Assembly (NCBI RefSeq): GCF_023101765.2 | Contig: NC_064220.1 | Coordinates: 6,262,001-6,326,000, forward strand | Source of the DNA: Spodoptera frugiperda | Lineage: Eukaryota; Arthropoda; Insecta; Lepidoptera; Noctuidae | DNA length: 64,000 nt | Direction: 5' to 3' | In this document: piece by piece, positions 51,364-61,553 of the stretch | Numbering within the stretch: position 1 is the first letter of the stretch | Layout of the letters: the number at the start of each line of letters is the position of its first letter | The notes under the pieces: model-generated | Told to the model about the DNA's origin: nothing | Databases searched by the model: none | The model's input: only the letters and a program-made list of their open reading frames with translations | Made by a program: the position numbers and the translations under genes

Positions 51364-51439
51364 CTATGAATCAGCACAGCAATACTGTCACGGACTGTTG
51401 ACGAGGTCAAATCCAGCCGAAGGGCGCTCTACACTACTG

Positions 51440-51540
51440 AATTACCGCACTCAAAGACATATAATGATTACTTAAACTATTCCTTAGTAACGATTTCATA
51501 TCGAAAACAATTTCTTAGGACTGGGTGGAGTAGACATTAA
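51440..51540 (+). repeat. Repeat H copy 2
   Basis: GAATTACCGCACTCAAAGAC, CTTAGTAACGATTTCATATC, CTTAGGACTGGGTGGAG. Confidence 0.55.
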
Positions 51541-52015
51541 ATAAAGAGTAATTTTACGTCAGTTAGACTACTTAAAGACCCAATTGTAATTAAATAAAAT
51601 ATTCGCTAAAACAACCATAATACAGACACATCTCTGCCAATCATTCGGAAGAAAAAACAGTATGATAATGTTATGTAAACAAATAAAAAAAATTGTGATG
51701 TAAAACCCACTAATCGTTTGTCGGTTACATCGGCACGTGTACCCATCTGTAGGCCACGTGGTCACTCGAAACTGTTAGATAAAGATATCTTACAATTAAA
51801 TAAAAATAAAGTTAATTTAAAGAAATAGGTATTCGTACTAACTTGACTTAGATTTGGTCACTGGTAATCAAAGTTGATAAGCTGGATTCAAATCGTGTTT
51901 TGACGAAACGTTTCGCTTATTTCCGCGAAAGATAATAACTGTGAAGTAATAAGACGACAAAACACTTCACAAACTAATTTTTGAGGTCAGCACTGTTCAC
52001 CTCAAAGGCTCTTAA
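51541..52015. other. No feature recognised
   Basis: Nothing seen. Confidence 0.4.
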
Positions 52016-52028
52016 GTAGTCGTAATAT

Positions 52029-52219
52029 ACCACAGATGGGGCCCAGCAGGGCTGATGCCTGATCCGGAGCTGCGGACTACCTAGCGGGTTTACCAGGGCT
52101 CCGGCTCGAAAAGCAGGAGAAGGAACGGGGTGGTTTTTAGTCAGTAAGAGTTTGACACTCCCTCTGGCCTCACCCAGGGCGGGAGAAGTCACTGTATGAT
52201 GTTCCCTCCACAAAAAAAA
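52029..52219 (+). repeat. R1 tail with 13-bp target duplication
   Basis: CACAGATGGGGCCCAGCAGG to poly-A. GTAGTCGTAATAT occurs at 52016-52028 and 52220-52232; the second copy ends on the first base of the adjoining Helitron-like element. Confidence 0.8.
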
Positions 52220-52231
52220 GTAGTCGTAATA

Positions 52232-52388
52232 TCTATACTTAAAAATATCAATTGCTGTTCGTTAGTCTCGCTAAAACTCGAGTTCGGCTGGACCGATTTG
52301 GCTAATTTTGGTCTTGAATTATTAACAGAAGGTTTAAAAGGTGAGAACAAAATGTTAGAGGTGTTACGAATTTTGCCGGGTCAGCTAG
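52232..52388 (+). mobile_element. Helitron-like element, 157 bp
   Basis: A|TCTATACTTAAAAATATCAA ... TTTTGCCGGGTCAGCTAG|T. Confidence 0.75.
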
Positions 52389-52621
52389 TTAATCATAATA
52401 ATATTCTGTTATTTACAAGAGTGGTAGAGATTTTGATTAGATGCCCCTTGATTTACACAACCTACTGTTTTTTAACTGATGAGGAACTCGACTAGTTTCA
52501 AGCTATGCTAGAGGCTCATATTCATTAGCAGTCGTATGTAGCTTACTAGCTTCATTGACTATGAGTTCTCTTTAATTTATTTTGTCTTCTCCGACATCTT
52601 TAATTTATTTTGTCTGGACTT

Positions 52622-52785
52622 TAAAAGAGACTATGACCTCTGAGTTTGTTTCGGCATTTCTTCTCAGAGTAGTCGGATAGGAAATGCCGGCCTCATCTAG
52701 TTATTTAAGAGATTGACGTGTAATTAAAAGTGTTATTTTATAACCTATTTGCAAAATAAATATCATTTATCATTTATCTCGATGG
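52622..52785 (+). repeat. Repeat N, 3' end, upstream of the phosphatase start exon
   Basis: AAAAGAGACTATGACCTCTG, GGAAATGCCGGCCTCATCTA, GCAAAATAAATATCATTTAT; ends 80 bp before the acceptor at 52867. Confidence 0.65.
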
Positions 52786-52867
52786 CAATAACAAAATCCC
52801 CATACATTAGAGTTCCTAAAACTAAAGGTCTTCTAAAAACTAAACCATGTCTCTATGTTTGTTCCAG

Positions 52868-52981
52868 AAAATGCTCCGGTACCTGATTCTGTCGTACTTG
52901 GTTGCGCTGTCCAGCGTTTCATGCGGAAACTCTCTCACAAACGAAGTCATTGACGACCAGGAACTAGTGTTCGCTTTGGTT
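52868..52981 (+). CDS. Acid phosphatase exon with start codon and signal peptide
   Basis: The exon follows a TTTGTTCCAG acceptor; three bases later ATG opens 37 codons ending in phase 0 at a GTAAGT donor (52982). It encodes the signal peptide and the strand leading to the catalytic loop (ELVFALV). An in-frame ATG at 52847 lies before the acceptor and is probably intronic, though an unspliced start there cannot be excluded. Confidence 0.85.
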
Positions 52982-55900
52982 GTAAGTAACATCTGTTATC
53001 AGTGTAGTCCCATCATCAGGAACATCACCATCTTCATCAGTAAACAAATGTATACTGTTATACTAAGGCCTTAAGCCTTTTGAGTGTGGGAGAGCCATGC
53101 TTCGGCACGAATGGGCCGGCTCGACCGTAGTGATACCACGGCCTCACAGAAAACCGACGTGAAATAACGCTTGTGTTGTGTTTAGTTGTGTGAATGAGGT
53201 TACCGGAGACCCAATTGCCCCTTCCCAATCTTCCCAATCCCCGATTCCCCAACAACCCTTAAATGCCTAACCTCTTAAAGGCCAGCAACGCACTTGTAAT
53301 GCCTGTGGTGTTTTCACGCCACAACAATTCTACTTCAAACCAGTTTAATATCACTTCTTTGGGACAAACATACAACCGATAATGTAGATACGACAAATCA
53401 AAAACTTTAAACAATAACCTTATTAATGAAAGACGTCAGTATTACAATTAAATTTTAATCTTTTTAACAAGAGATTAATACTTAGAAGTACAATAACAAG
53501 TATAATGAAACACTATGACCCTTTGAGATAAAATATCAAAGATTAACTGCATAGAAGGAAAATCTAACAATACATATATAATTGTTTCAATCCACATGTT
53601 TTCATTGTATTGAGAATATCTTTCCTTTTGTTTATAATCATATTCACTTGATGATATACGAAGTTATCAAAAGGTTTTTTTATCGAGACAGTTGGCAAAT
53701 ATTGAGTGGAGAAAACTGAGTTTAGATCACCAGTTCATACATTTAAAACAGTGTTTTCATGTGGCACGACTTCTCTGCTATTGTAGATGGTTATGATCCC
53801 TTACCGTCAGTGAATTATCCTTTAACTTATTTTATTCTCCTATGTTCTAAGTTTTTATTTTAATTTTATTTTTTGAGGGAGGGGGATTTCATCCAATTCC
53901 TTCACCCGCCATGGGTGAGGCGAGAGGTAGCGTCAGGCTCTTATACTGACTAGAAACCACCCCGTATCTACTCTTGGTTTTCGAGTCGGAGCCTCTGTAA
54001 ACCAGCTAAGTCCGAGATTCTCCTATGTTGGTGACACTTTTATTTACAACCATCGAACGTAACCCGGAACATTGTAATGGGACATTGAGATGTGCTTTTG
54101 TTTATCCAATTGAGTATTTTCCTTATTTTATCTCCAAGACTTGAAGGAAACTCAAGAAGGAAATCTGTTTATGAGGAAAACCTCGACAAGACGCTTAACC
54201 TGCTACTTATCTGTCTCTAATTTTTGACGAGTATTGTCCAACACTCACAGACTATATTTGAATGAATATTTGCATAAGACGTAAAGAATTAATGAGTTAA
54301 CATAAAAATGGAGTGCTCTGCAAATATAGACCTTATTTACTTAAAGTTTCTTATCTGTGACAAGACAATGTACATACATTTTTTTATGATAATTGTGACA
54401 GTACTAGTGTGTACTCTTTAGTCATAAAACACCAGCCGATAATATACTATACTATGCTGATAGTTGTCCAAAGCACCCGTTAAACATATAGATATATATA
54501 TATTGGTAAAGCCCCCTCTTGCATATGTCTCCCATAGTCCAGCAGTGGACTCCTACAGGCTATGAATGATGACCAATGACCGTACTGATGATGGTTGGAT
54601 TACTCTAATGATCGATGTCCATCTCAACTTGCAAAGTCGCTTGCCGAGCACGGGGTCTCGGGTTCGAATCCCGGGTCCGACAAGTATTAGGCGCTTTCGG
54701 TTTTTCTAAAATAACGCAGTTGCCGCAGTGCCGTAATGTGCACCTCTGCCTACCAGTTCAGACATAAAAGGCGAGAAGCTCCTAGATACTTCAACAGTTA
54801 TTTTAATCAAAAGAATCACCAATTATTTTATTTTCAGGTAAACAGACATGGCGAGCGGTCACCTGACGCTGACGAACTGTCTCTCTCCGACCAGCAAGAG
54901 CTGATCCTCAATCTCACATACATTGAAGGACCAGAGGGCTTAACTAATGTAAGTCATTACTTCTACTCATCCCACAAGACCCTTTTTTTTTGAGGGGGGA
55001 AAATCATCCAATGACTTCTCCCGCCTTGGGCGAGGCGGGAGGGAGTGTCAGACACATACTGACTAAAAACCACCCCGTTCCTGCTGTTTAAGCCGGAGCC
55101 CCGGTAAACCCGCTTGGTAGTCCGCAGCTCCGAATCTCTTAAGACCTTAATGGATGCATAGAGCTGTTAATTTATAGCAATACTTCGTTTTAGCCAGTTA
55201 TGTTATACTAGCTACTTCCGCGCGGTTTCACCCGCTCTGCTTGGCTCCTATTGGTCGTAGCGTGATGTTTTATAGCCTATAGCCTTCCTAGATAAATGCA
55301 CTATTCAACATAAAAATAATTATTCAAATCGGACCAGTAGTTCTGGAGATTAGCGCGTTCAAACAAACAAACAAACAAAATCTTCAGCTTTATAATATTA
55401 GTATAGATGTATAGTCACAAGTATGACTGCCAAGTGTGGGAGAGCCATGCCTCTTCACGAATGGGTCAGCTACCACGGCCTCACAGAAAACTGACGTGAA
55501 ACAACGCTTACATTGTGTTAGAAAGGTTACCGGAGGCCCAATTACCGCCCAATAAAAGTAAGGACCTTTTGGTTTGATATTTGTGAAAATGTGCTAGATA
55601 TAAGGCTATAGACTCACCTCTCAAAACAAGAAACGCATAACATAACTAGGGACCATTGACGTCACATTCTAATCGTGTGTATTTTAATCAGCAAAAATTA
55701 AATTGGACGCGCAAATCAAAGATGTGATAAAAACCCATGATATGCGTTGTTAAGATACATAATGTTCATACGTATAAAATAATTTAAGAATATGTTTTAC
55801 CTAAACAGTTTTTTTTATGATACATGCCGGTAATCGAGCAGACGTATTACCTGATGGTAAGCAATCGCCGCCGCCCATGGACCCTTGAAACACCAAAGGC

Positions 55901-58900
55901 TTTACAAGTGCGTTACCGGCTTTTTGGGAGTTAGGGATTTAAGGGTTGTTGTTTTTAATTTTTGGGTTGGAGATGGGGAAGATTGGGAAGGGGGGAATTG
56001 GGCCTCCGGTAACCTCACTCACACAACGAAACACAACGCAAGCGTTGTTTCACGTCGGTTTTCTGTGAGGCCGTGGTATCACTCCGGTCGAGCCGGCCCA
56101 TTCGTGCCGAAGCATGGCTCTCCCACACAATAGTTTGACGTAACTATTGTAGAAAATCACGCTTTTAGCTCATGTAACAGTGATGTTACAGTTCTTATGC
56201 AATTAGTAAATAATGATAGGGAAGATGACGATAATGACAGCCTCGTTGGTCGAGTGACTACAAGTATCACTGGTAAGCATAGTAGTGGAGGGTAAACTTT
56301 TCTTGGTTTAGCAAAATAAATGTTATTTATTTTGCTAATAGGTTACAATGTAACTCTTTTACACGTCAATTTCTTAAATAAATAGATGAGGCCGGCATTT
56401 CTTATCGGAGAAGAAATGCCGAAACAAACTCAGAGGTCATAGTCTCTTTTAAAGTCCAGACATAATCAATTAAAGATGATGGAGAACCGTGCAATTTGAT
56501 TCTGTAGTGGTAATAATAGGTTTTTAAAGCGCAGCAATATAATAGGTTTTTGAAGCGCAGCAATTCATAGCAATATTGGCCAAGACCTGTAGCACTTAAA
56601 CTTAAGAAAAATGAATTAAACAGATGCCAATTTGAGACACAACTAATCCAGAATCCAGGTTATCTTTTTCAAATGACTGTTTACATTTTTTTTTTTTTGC
56701 CCAAGCACGTCACTGCCTCCTATACCGCTGTAACTCCTGTAAGCCAGGATCTTCAGTAGATACAAATATTACATAAATAATGACCAAACTCTTCCCTAAT
56801 CTTTTTCCAGGTGGGAAAACGTAGAGCCTATCAGATAGGGAAGTTCTACCGCCAAAGGTATGGCTCTCAAGGCCACAAGCTGATCTCAAACATCTACCGT
56901 CATGATGACATAGCCATCAGAAGTACTGAGAAGGAACGGACGAAGATGACTATCCAAGTGGCCATGGCCGCTGCCTACCCTCCGGAACCTGAGCAGCAAT
57001 GGGATGAAGGTCTCGGGAAGGTGTGGCAGCCCGTGCCATATTCTGCTGTGCCAATAGCTGAAGACTATGTAAGTATTGCCATGTCAATCTCCATCTTCCC
57101 AAAAGGTCAGGAACGCTCTTAGACCAACGGAGTCGCCGTTGTTCAAGCATCCATGGGCGGCGCCGATTACTTACCATCAGGTGTTTCTGTCTCAAAAACC
57201 TTAGTATTAATACTGTCAATGTCGTAATGTGGAGGTTTTTTTTATTTCTATATAATATTTTAGTTCTCCACAGACTCTTGGTCCTTGTCCTTGTCATGCA
57301 TTTTTTCTACAATAAATCTAATTGGTCCGGAGGTTTAAAACGCCCGCCTCTAATGCTCGAAGTACCAAATTACCTATGTGACTTTTTCTTCTAAAAATAT
57401 TTAGACTCCACCAGTAAAGTTTCATGCAATATGTTAAAGTGAAATCCAGTTATGACATCCTCTTTGTAACTTGAAAACTTCACATTGACACGTAATTAAA
57501 CAATTGAATAATAATAAAGTTTATTATATTGGCAATTATTATGTAATTATGAACTTGAACTGCTTTATAATAACAACTGCGATAGACATAAGTTTATCTT
57601 TGTTGTTATATAAAACTAATGACGTTATATACTTTTAGTAGTACCTATAACTAATATTTCTTGTGGTCATTCTTTTTTTTATTAGATTTACGCATTTTAT
57701 TCCACATTTAGGTATTACTGCCGCAATCAGAGACATTTAATTACTACTTAAACTGTTCCTTAGTAACGATTTTGTTTCGAAAACAATTGCTGAGAACTTG
57801 CTGAGCCATTAAATTACTCTGAGTGTGACAGAAAGTAGGTAGAGGAGAAGATTTTTAAATTAAATATTGACACTGATAGAGGGCGTACCGATATTGAAGG
57901 GAATTTTATTGGTAGGAGATTTACCAAGGAGTACCTTAGGCAATTTTTATTTGTCACAAATTCCGTAATCCACGGGAACTAGCTAGTAAAGTCTGAGAGA
58001 GCCATGCTTCGGCACGAATGGGCCGGCTCGACCGGAGTGATACAACGGCCTCACAGAAGACCGACGTGAAACTACGCTTGCGTTATGTTTCGTTGTGTGA
58101 GTTAGTTATTACCGGAGCCCCAATTACCTCCTGCCCAATCCCCGATTCCCCAACGACCATTAAGTTCCTAACCTCCAAAAGGCCGGCAACGCACTTATTA
58201 GGCCTCTAGTGTTTCAAGTGTCCTTGGGCGGCGGCAATAGCTAACTATCAGGTGATCCGTCTGCTCGTTTACCGGCTTATTCCATAAAAAGGAACAAAGT
58301 AAAAACTAACGAATACCTGGTTCTAGGAACAATGTTAAATTAAATTCCGCATTAACTTTGTGAGCTAACTGCGACCTCTGTGGTTCCTATAAATCTTTGT
58401 TAAACTAATTGGATTTAAGGTTTTCTATTGTAGTACTAAAAGAAAAGAAAACTTCTAACGGGTATAAATAGATTGGATACCTACGTTTTGTAAAAGAAAT
58501 GGTTTTCTTGAAATTGTTCTATAGTTTAGAACAATTTCAAGAAAACTGACTTTGACTGCCTCGTTGGTCGAGTGGTCGCAAGTGCGACTGCCGAACAAGG
58601 GGTCTCGGGTTCGATTCCCGAGACGGGCAAAGTATTACTGGGCTTTTTCGGATTTTCGAAAATTTCTCGGTAGTAGCACGGAGTCTGGAATTGTGTCCTG
58701 TATATGGCAATAGGCTCACCCCTATTACATGGGACTTTAACACAAAAATGGTGAAAAGTGGGTGTACATTGTATAGCGGCATTACGTGCCGTAATGTGCA
58801 CCTCTGCCTACCCCTTCGGGGATAAAAGGCGTGAAGTTGTGTGTGTGTGTGTTCTATAGTTTACTAGCGACCCGCTGCAGCTTCGCATGGGTGCAAGGGT

Positions 58901-61095
58901 GATATATTATGCATGTATTATACATAAAAACCTTCCTCTTCCAAGCTTGCGTCTTCAACCACCGGGCCAACACATCTTGGCAAATATGACGATGAAAATA
59001 ATGACTGATTTATTTTTCTTCCAGCTCCGCTACTACTCAAACTGCAAGCGCTTCAAGACTCTGATGGCGGAGGCCCAAGCTAACTCCATGTCTGACGAGT
59101 TCCTCCCCTTCCTGGACCTCATCCCTCTCATCAAGAACAAGACTGGAGAGGACTTCACCGGCAGACCTATTTGGTTTGAGACCCTTTATGACCTGTTTAG
59201 GAGTACTGTAAGTATTTTTTTTATTTATACATTTTAAATTATAACTAACTGATTAAAACTGCCTCGTTGCCAGTTATAGCACGGAGCCTGTATTGTCCCC
59301 AGTATATGGCATAGGCTCAGGCCCTATTACATAGAACTTATAAGACAAATGTTGAAAGTGGATAGCGTAATGTGCACCTCTGCCTACTCCTTCGGGGATA
59401 AAAGGCGTACGTTGCTTGATTTAAATTAATAGAAGAAACTTGGTCATAGATATTTGTACACCATATAGAAAAAAATACTGAATTTACATTAACATAAGGA
59501 CCGACTTATAACTATAAATGATGCCTACTAAGGTGCTATTATTTCATACTATTACTACCTTTTCGAGTTATCCGCATGGCGCCACTGGCGTTTTAGGTCA
59601 TGCCAATCTCAGTTGTATTGGTGGGCAGACTACTTCAAACCAAATGTCAAGTTCAGTTTTAGAAACGCAATACTTAGATACAGAATTACACATACGAGTA
59701 TATCCGTACGAATATGAAATGCGTATTTACCCAGCTGCATAAACAATGAACCGTGTTGCTAACAATATAAGTGCCAAATTCTATTATTTTGCGAAAATTG
59801 ATACGAGGGTCTTCTTTCAGATTGGGCTGGGTCTTCACCTCCCTGAGTGGGCAAAGCCTATCCTGGGCAGGTTGGGTGAAGCTGGCAGACTTGCCTACAG
59901 GCTGTACTTCAGGACAGATGAGATGAAGAAGATTGGCGGTGGTAAGTTGTTCAGTTACTTCTCTTATTTTTCTATATAAAAAAAAGCGTTGCCCCACACT
60001 AGGATTTTCTCCTGTGTCGTGGTTGCGTTTACAAACATACAATTTCACATACACATGACACCCAGACCCGAAACAACATTGCTCCGTGCGGGGATCGAAC
60101 CCGTTACACATTACACGGTAGTCAGTTGCCCACCATATACCATATTTAATTACCAATCTCTTTTCCTTCCCCAGGTGTCTTACTAGACAAATTCGTGACA
60201 GCAGGCAACGACTTCATAGCAGGAAAGCAGGTGTCCCAGAGGTTACGGCTCTTCTCTGCCCATGACTTCAATATCGGAGCCTTGATGGAAGTCGCCAAGG
60301 TGGAGAATGACCACAGCATCCCTGAGTACGGAGCTGTGTTCGCCCTGGAGCTCTACAGGTCTAGGAGTACAGGAGCTTACAGTGTTCTGGTGAGATATCT
60401 TTTTTTTAATTTTATACTTTACTAGCCTTTGCCCACGACTCGCTCGCGTATTATTATTGATGGATTCTATCAAAATCCTTTCTTAAAGGGTGCTGCATGC
60501 CAAATTTCAGCCCGATCCGTCCAGTCGGAGGGTTGTGTGTTGATAGATCACTATATCAGTCAGTCAATCAATTAGTCAGTCAATGGGCTGGCTCGACCGG
60601 AGTGATACCACGGTCTCAGAGAAAATTAACCGACGTCAAACAACGCTTGCGTTGTGTTTCGTTATGTGAGTGAGGTTACCGAAGGCCCAATTACCCCCCT
60701 TCCCAATCTTCCTAATACCTGATCCTTCAACCACCCTAAAATTATTAACCCCCAAAAGGCCGGTAACGCACTTGTAACGCCTCTATTGTTTCGGGTGCCC
60801 AGGACGGCGATTGCTTTCCATCAGGTAATCCGTCAGCTCGTTTACCGACATACAACATAAAAAATATCCTTAAGTATCCAATCGCTAAATTACCGATCAT
60901 AACCAGATTTTCCTTCTTTCTTTCCAGCCGATGTACCTTCCAAAGGCAGGCGAGAGCTCTGCCCAGTACCTCAGGATCAAAGGCTGTGGCAATTCTAGTC
61001 ATTGCAACTTCAACACTTTCAGGGAACTCACCAAGGAGTTCCTACTGCCTGAAAAGGAGTTTTACACAAAATGTGACATCAAAACTGAATTATAA
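52871..61095 (+). CDS. Histidine acid phosphatase (secreted/lysosomal, insect Acph-1-like), seven coding exons
   Basis: Coding exons 52871-52981, 54838-54948, 56811-57068, 59025-59207, 59821-59941, 60175-60389 and 60928-61095 join without a frame break into 388 residues, the usual size for branch-2 histidine acid phosphatases. All introns are GT-AG (six donors, five of them GTAAGT). The protein has a hydrophobic signal peptide (residues 1 to about 18), the phospho-acceptor motif RHGERSP with His41, the second phosphate-binding stretch RSTEKERT (111-118) and the proton-donor motif SAHD with His291-Asp292. Family knowledge: these enzymes hydrolyse phosphomonoesters through a phosphohistidine at acid pH in lysosomes, gut lumen or venom. 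NLT (62), NKT (198) and NSS (355) are possible glycosylation sites; no C-terminal membrane segment is seen, so a soluble protein is expected. The start at 52871 follows AAA directly after a good acceptor (52867), implying an untranslated exon upstream. Intron sizes are swollen by SINE, LINE and Helitron insertions. Confidence 0.93.
53081..53315 (+). repeat. SINE-2 in phosphatase intron 1, 3'-truncated
   Basis: GAGTGTGGGAGAGCCATGCT, GGCCTCACAGAAAACCGACG, CACTTGTAATGCCTGTGGTG. Confidence 0.82.
53316..53862. other. Unassigned part of phosphatase intron 1
   Basis: AT-rich intronic sequence. Confidence 0.4.
53863..54013 (-). repeat. R1 tail in phosphatase intron 1
   Basis: TTTTTTGAGGGAGGGGGATT, CACCCGCCATGGGTGAGGCG, diverged GGAGCCTCTGTAAACCAGC. 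Confidence 0.75.
54014..54509. other. Unassigned part of phosphatase intron 1
   Basis: AT-rich intronic sequence. Confidence 0.4.
54510..54585 (+). repeat. RTE-like 3' tail in phosphatase intron 1
   Basis: CCATAGTCCAGCAGTGGACT, CCTACAGGCTATGAATGATG. Confidence 0.55.
54627..54780 (+). repeat. SINE-1 in phosphatase intron 1
   Basis: B box GGGTTCGAATCCCGGGTCCG, then ATAACGCAGTTGCCGCAGTG (internally deleted) and CACCTCTGCCTACCAGTTCA. It ends 58 bp before exon 2. Confidence 0.7.
54838..54948 (+). CDS. Acid phosphatase exon 2, catalytic RHGERSP
   Basis: A TTTATTTTCAG acceptor and GTAAGT donor frame 37 codons, phase 0 at both ends. It carries the nucleophilic histidine in VNRHGERSP at its very start, so intron 1 splits the strand VV-N-RHG. 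It also holds the NLT glycosylation site. Confidence 0.95.
54982..55133 (-). repeat. R1 tail in phosphatase intron 2
   Basis: Close to consensus: GGAAAATCATCCAATGACTT, CCGCCTTGGGCGAGGCGGGA, CCGGAGCCCCGGTAAACCCG. Starts 33 bp after the exon 2 donor. Confidence 0.8.
55208..55407 (-). mobile_element. Helitron-like element in phosphatase intron 2, 200 bp
   Basis: A|CTAGCTACTTCCGCGCGGT ... GCTTTATAATATTAGTATAGA, with (CAAA)n. Confidence 0.75.
55431..55555 (+). repeat. SINE-2 in phosphatase intron 2, 5' half with deletion
   Basis: AAGTGTGGGAGAGCCATGCC; the GGCTCGACCGGAGTG block is deleted; ends GTTACCGGAGGCCCAATTAC. Confidence 0.75.
55809..56130 (-). repeat. SINE-2 in phosphatase intron 2, full length
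   Basis: Poly-T, GTATTACCTGATGGTAAGCA, CGGTAACCTCACTCACACAA, GCATGGCTCTCCCACAC. Confidence 0.88.
56300..56470 (-). repeat. Repeat N in phosphatase intron 2
   Basis: AATAAATGTTATTTATTTTG, GATGAGGCCGGCATTTCTTA, GAGGTCATAGTCTCTTTTAA. Confidence 0.62.
56695..56765 (-). repeat. Repeat M fragment in phosphatase intron 2
   Basis: GCTGTAACTCCTGTAAGCCA, GGATCTTCAGTAGATAC complement the 3' end of the copy at 10535. Confidence 0.5.
56811..57068 (+). CDS. Acid phosphatase exon 3
   Basis: 86 codons between CTTTTTCCAG and GTAAGT, phase 0. It starts VGKRRAYQIGKFYRQRYG, the helix that follows the active-site loop in this family, and contains RSTEKERT, whose first arginine is a conserved phosphate ligand. 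Confidence 0.95.
57140..57192 (+). repeat. SINE-2 3' end fragment in intron 3
   Basis: CATCCATGGGCGGCGCCGAT, TACTTACCATCAGGTGTTTC. Confidence 0.65.
57315..57425 (+). repeat. SINE-3 fragment in phosphatase intron 3
   Basis: TTGGTCCGGAGGTTTAAAAC, GCCCGCCTCTAATGCTCG, TATGTGACTTTTTCTTC, ATTTAGACTCCACCAG. Confidence 0.6.
57710..57805 (+). repeat. Repeat H copy 3 in phosphatase intron 3
   Basis: TACTGCCGCAATCAGAGACA, GTTCCTTAGTAACGATTTTG, AACAATTGCTGAGAACTTG. Confidence 0.55.
57990..58290 (+). repeat. SINE-2 in phosphatase intron 3, full length
   Basis: GAGAGAGCCATGCTTCGGCA, GGCTCGACCGGAGTGATACA, ATCAGGTGATCCGTCTGCTC, ending CATAAAAA. Confidence 0.85.
58549..58852 (+). repeat. SINE-1, full length, in phosphatase intron 3
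   Basis: GACTGCCTCGTTGGTCGAGT, GGGTTCGATTCCCGAGACGG, CCTACCCCTTCGGGGATAAA, then a (GT)n tail in place of (TATG)n. Confidence 0.85.
59025..59207 (+). CDS. Acid phosphatase exon 4
   Basis: 61 codons between TTCTTCCAG and GTAAGT, phase 0. It begins LRYYSNCKRFKTL, typical of the alpha domain after the PWxPVPY-like stretch ending exon 3, and includes NKTG and a WFETLYD segment. Confidence 0.95.
59255..59415 (+). repeat. SINE-1, internally deleted, in phosphatase intron 4
   Basis: AACTGCCTCGTTGCCAGTTA joins head directly to GCACGGAGCCTG; ends CTACTCCTTCGGGGATAAAA. Confidence 0.65.
59416..59820. other. Unassigned part of phosphatase intron 4
   Basis: No repeat recognised; ends in the exon 5 acceptor. 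Confidence 0.4.
59821..59941 (+). CDS. Acid phosphatase exon 5
   Basis: 40 codons plus one base between CTTCTTTCAG and GTAAGT; ends in phase 1, the only non-zero junction of the gene. It encodes LGLHLPEWAKPIL and a helical LYFRTDEMKKIGG. Confidence 0.94.
59985..60135 (-). repeat. SINE-4 filling phosphatase intron 5
   Basis: GCGTTGCCCCACACTAGGAT, GTCGTGGTTGCGTTTACAAA, GCGGGGATCGAACCCGTTAC, CAGTTGCCCACC. Only about 90 bp of the intron is not SINE. Confidence 0.8.
60175..60389 (+). CDS. Acid phosphatase exon 6, HD motif
   Basis: Begins with the two bases completing the split glycine codon, then 71 codons up to a GTGAGA donor. It contains SAHDFNIGALM, the C-terminal catalytic His-Asp pair. The intron before it is only 233 bp and about two thirds of it is a SINE-4 insertion. 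Confidence 0.95.
60422..60570 (-). mobile_element. Helitron-like fragment in phosphatase intron 6
   Basis: A|CTAGCCTTTGCCCACGACT; CAAATTTCAGCCCGATCCGT; the other end is unclear. Confidence 0.55.
60580..60863 (+). repeat. SINE-2 in phosphatase intron 6
   Basis: GGGCTGGCTCGACCGGAGTG, GAGGTTACCGAAGGCCCAAT, ATCAGGTAATCCGTCAGCTC, ending CATAAAAAA. It ends about 65 bp before exon 7. Confidence 0.82.
60928..61095 (+). CDS. Acid phosphatase exon 7 and stop
   Basis: 55 codons and TAA after a TTTCTTTCCAG acceptor. It encodes YLRIKGC plus three further cysteines spaced as in the disulphide-bonded C-terminus of insect acid phosphatases, ending KCDIKTEL. Confidence 0.94.
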   Translation, partial: PMYLPKAGESSAQYLRIKGCGNSSHCNFNTFRELTKEFLLPEKEFYTKCDIKTEL

Positions 61096-61114
61096 ATAGT
61101 TCTAAGTTCGAAGT

Positions 61115-61143
61115 ATTAAAATTTATTTATACGTAAAATTAAA
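61115..61143 (+). promoter_or_regulatory. Possible poly-A signals of the acid phosphatase
   Basis: ATTAAA hexamers at 61115-61120 and 61138-61143, 20-43 bp after the stop codon. They would give a very short 3' UTR. The first canonical AATAAA runs lie at 61461-61470, inside a TIR transposon. Confidence 0.35.
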
Positions 61144-61195
61144 TATACTTACCGTATGGGGAAACCTCTTATGACTTATGTGTGTGAATCGAGTA

Positions 61196-61553
61196 AGAGA
61201 CCCCGCAGATTTACAATTTCAAGTTGGCCGACTAAATCGCAGAGTATACGAATAGGTATAGTGGCATATGCTATCCCGCACATCTTGTCCAACTAAATCG
61301 TCCAACTAATTAATTGGACACCGATCGTATCACAATCAATTAGTTAATTAATTAATTATTAATTAAGCGATTAGAGCGTTTTTTTCCGCATTTTCACGCA
61401 CACGCACCACGCTAGCAATACTGTCACTGACTAAATCGAATAAGTCAGCGGCTGGTAACCAATAAAATAAAGTCGGTTGATTTAATCATAAAAGTACACA
61501 ATTTAGTCGTTCGATAGTTGGCCAACTTACAATTGTATGTCTGCGGGGTCTCT
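61196..61553. mobile_element. TIR transposon with TA duplication, 358 bp
   Basis: Ends AGAGACCCCGCAGATTTACA and (reversed) AGAGACCCCGCAGACATACA, about 42 bp inverted with few mismatches, flanked by TA (61194-61195, 61554-61555). Contains AATAAAATAA (61461-61470). It starts 101 bp after the phosphatase stop codon. Confidence 0.72.

Noticed and set aside
52847..52870. Alternative phosphatase start at 52847
   Set aside because: It adds MSLCLFQK before a complete signal peptide and lies in a pyrimidine-rich acceptor; the ATG at 52871 fits better. Not fully excluded.
55885..56133. 82-codon ORF with good codon flow
   Set aside because: Entirely inside SINE-2; the same frame appears in other copies (38897, 53058).
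58551..58630. tRNA gene (A and B boxes present)
   Set aside because: The same head occurs at 2453, 19910 and 54640 followed by the SINE-1 body and tail; no full cloverleaf with a 3' acceptor stem. It is a SINE head.
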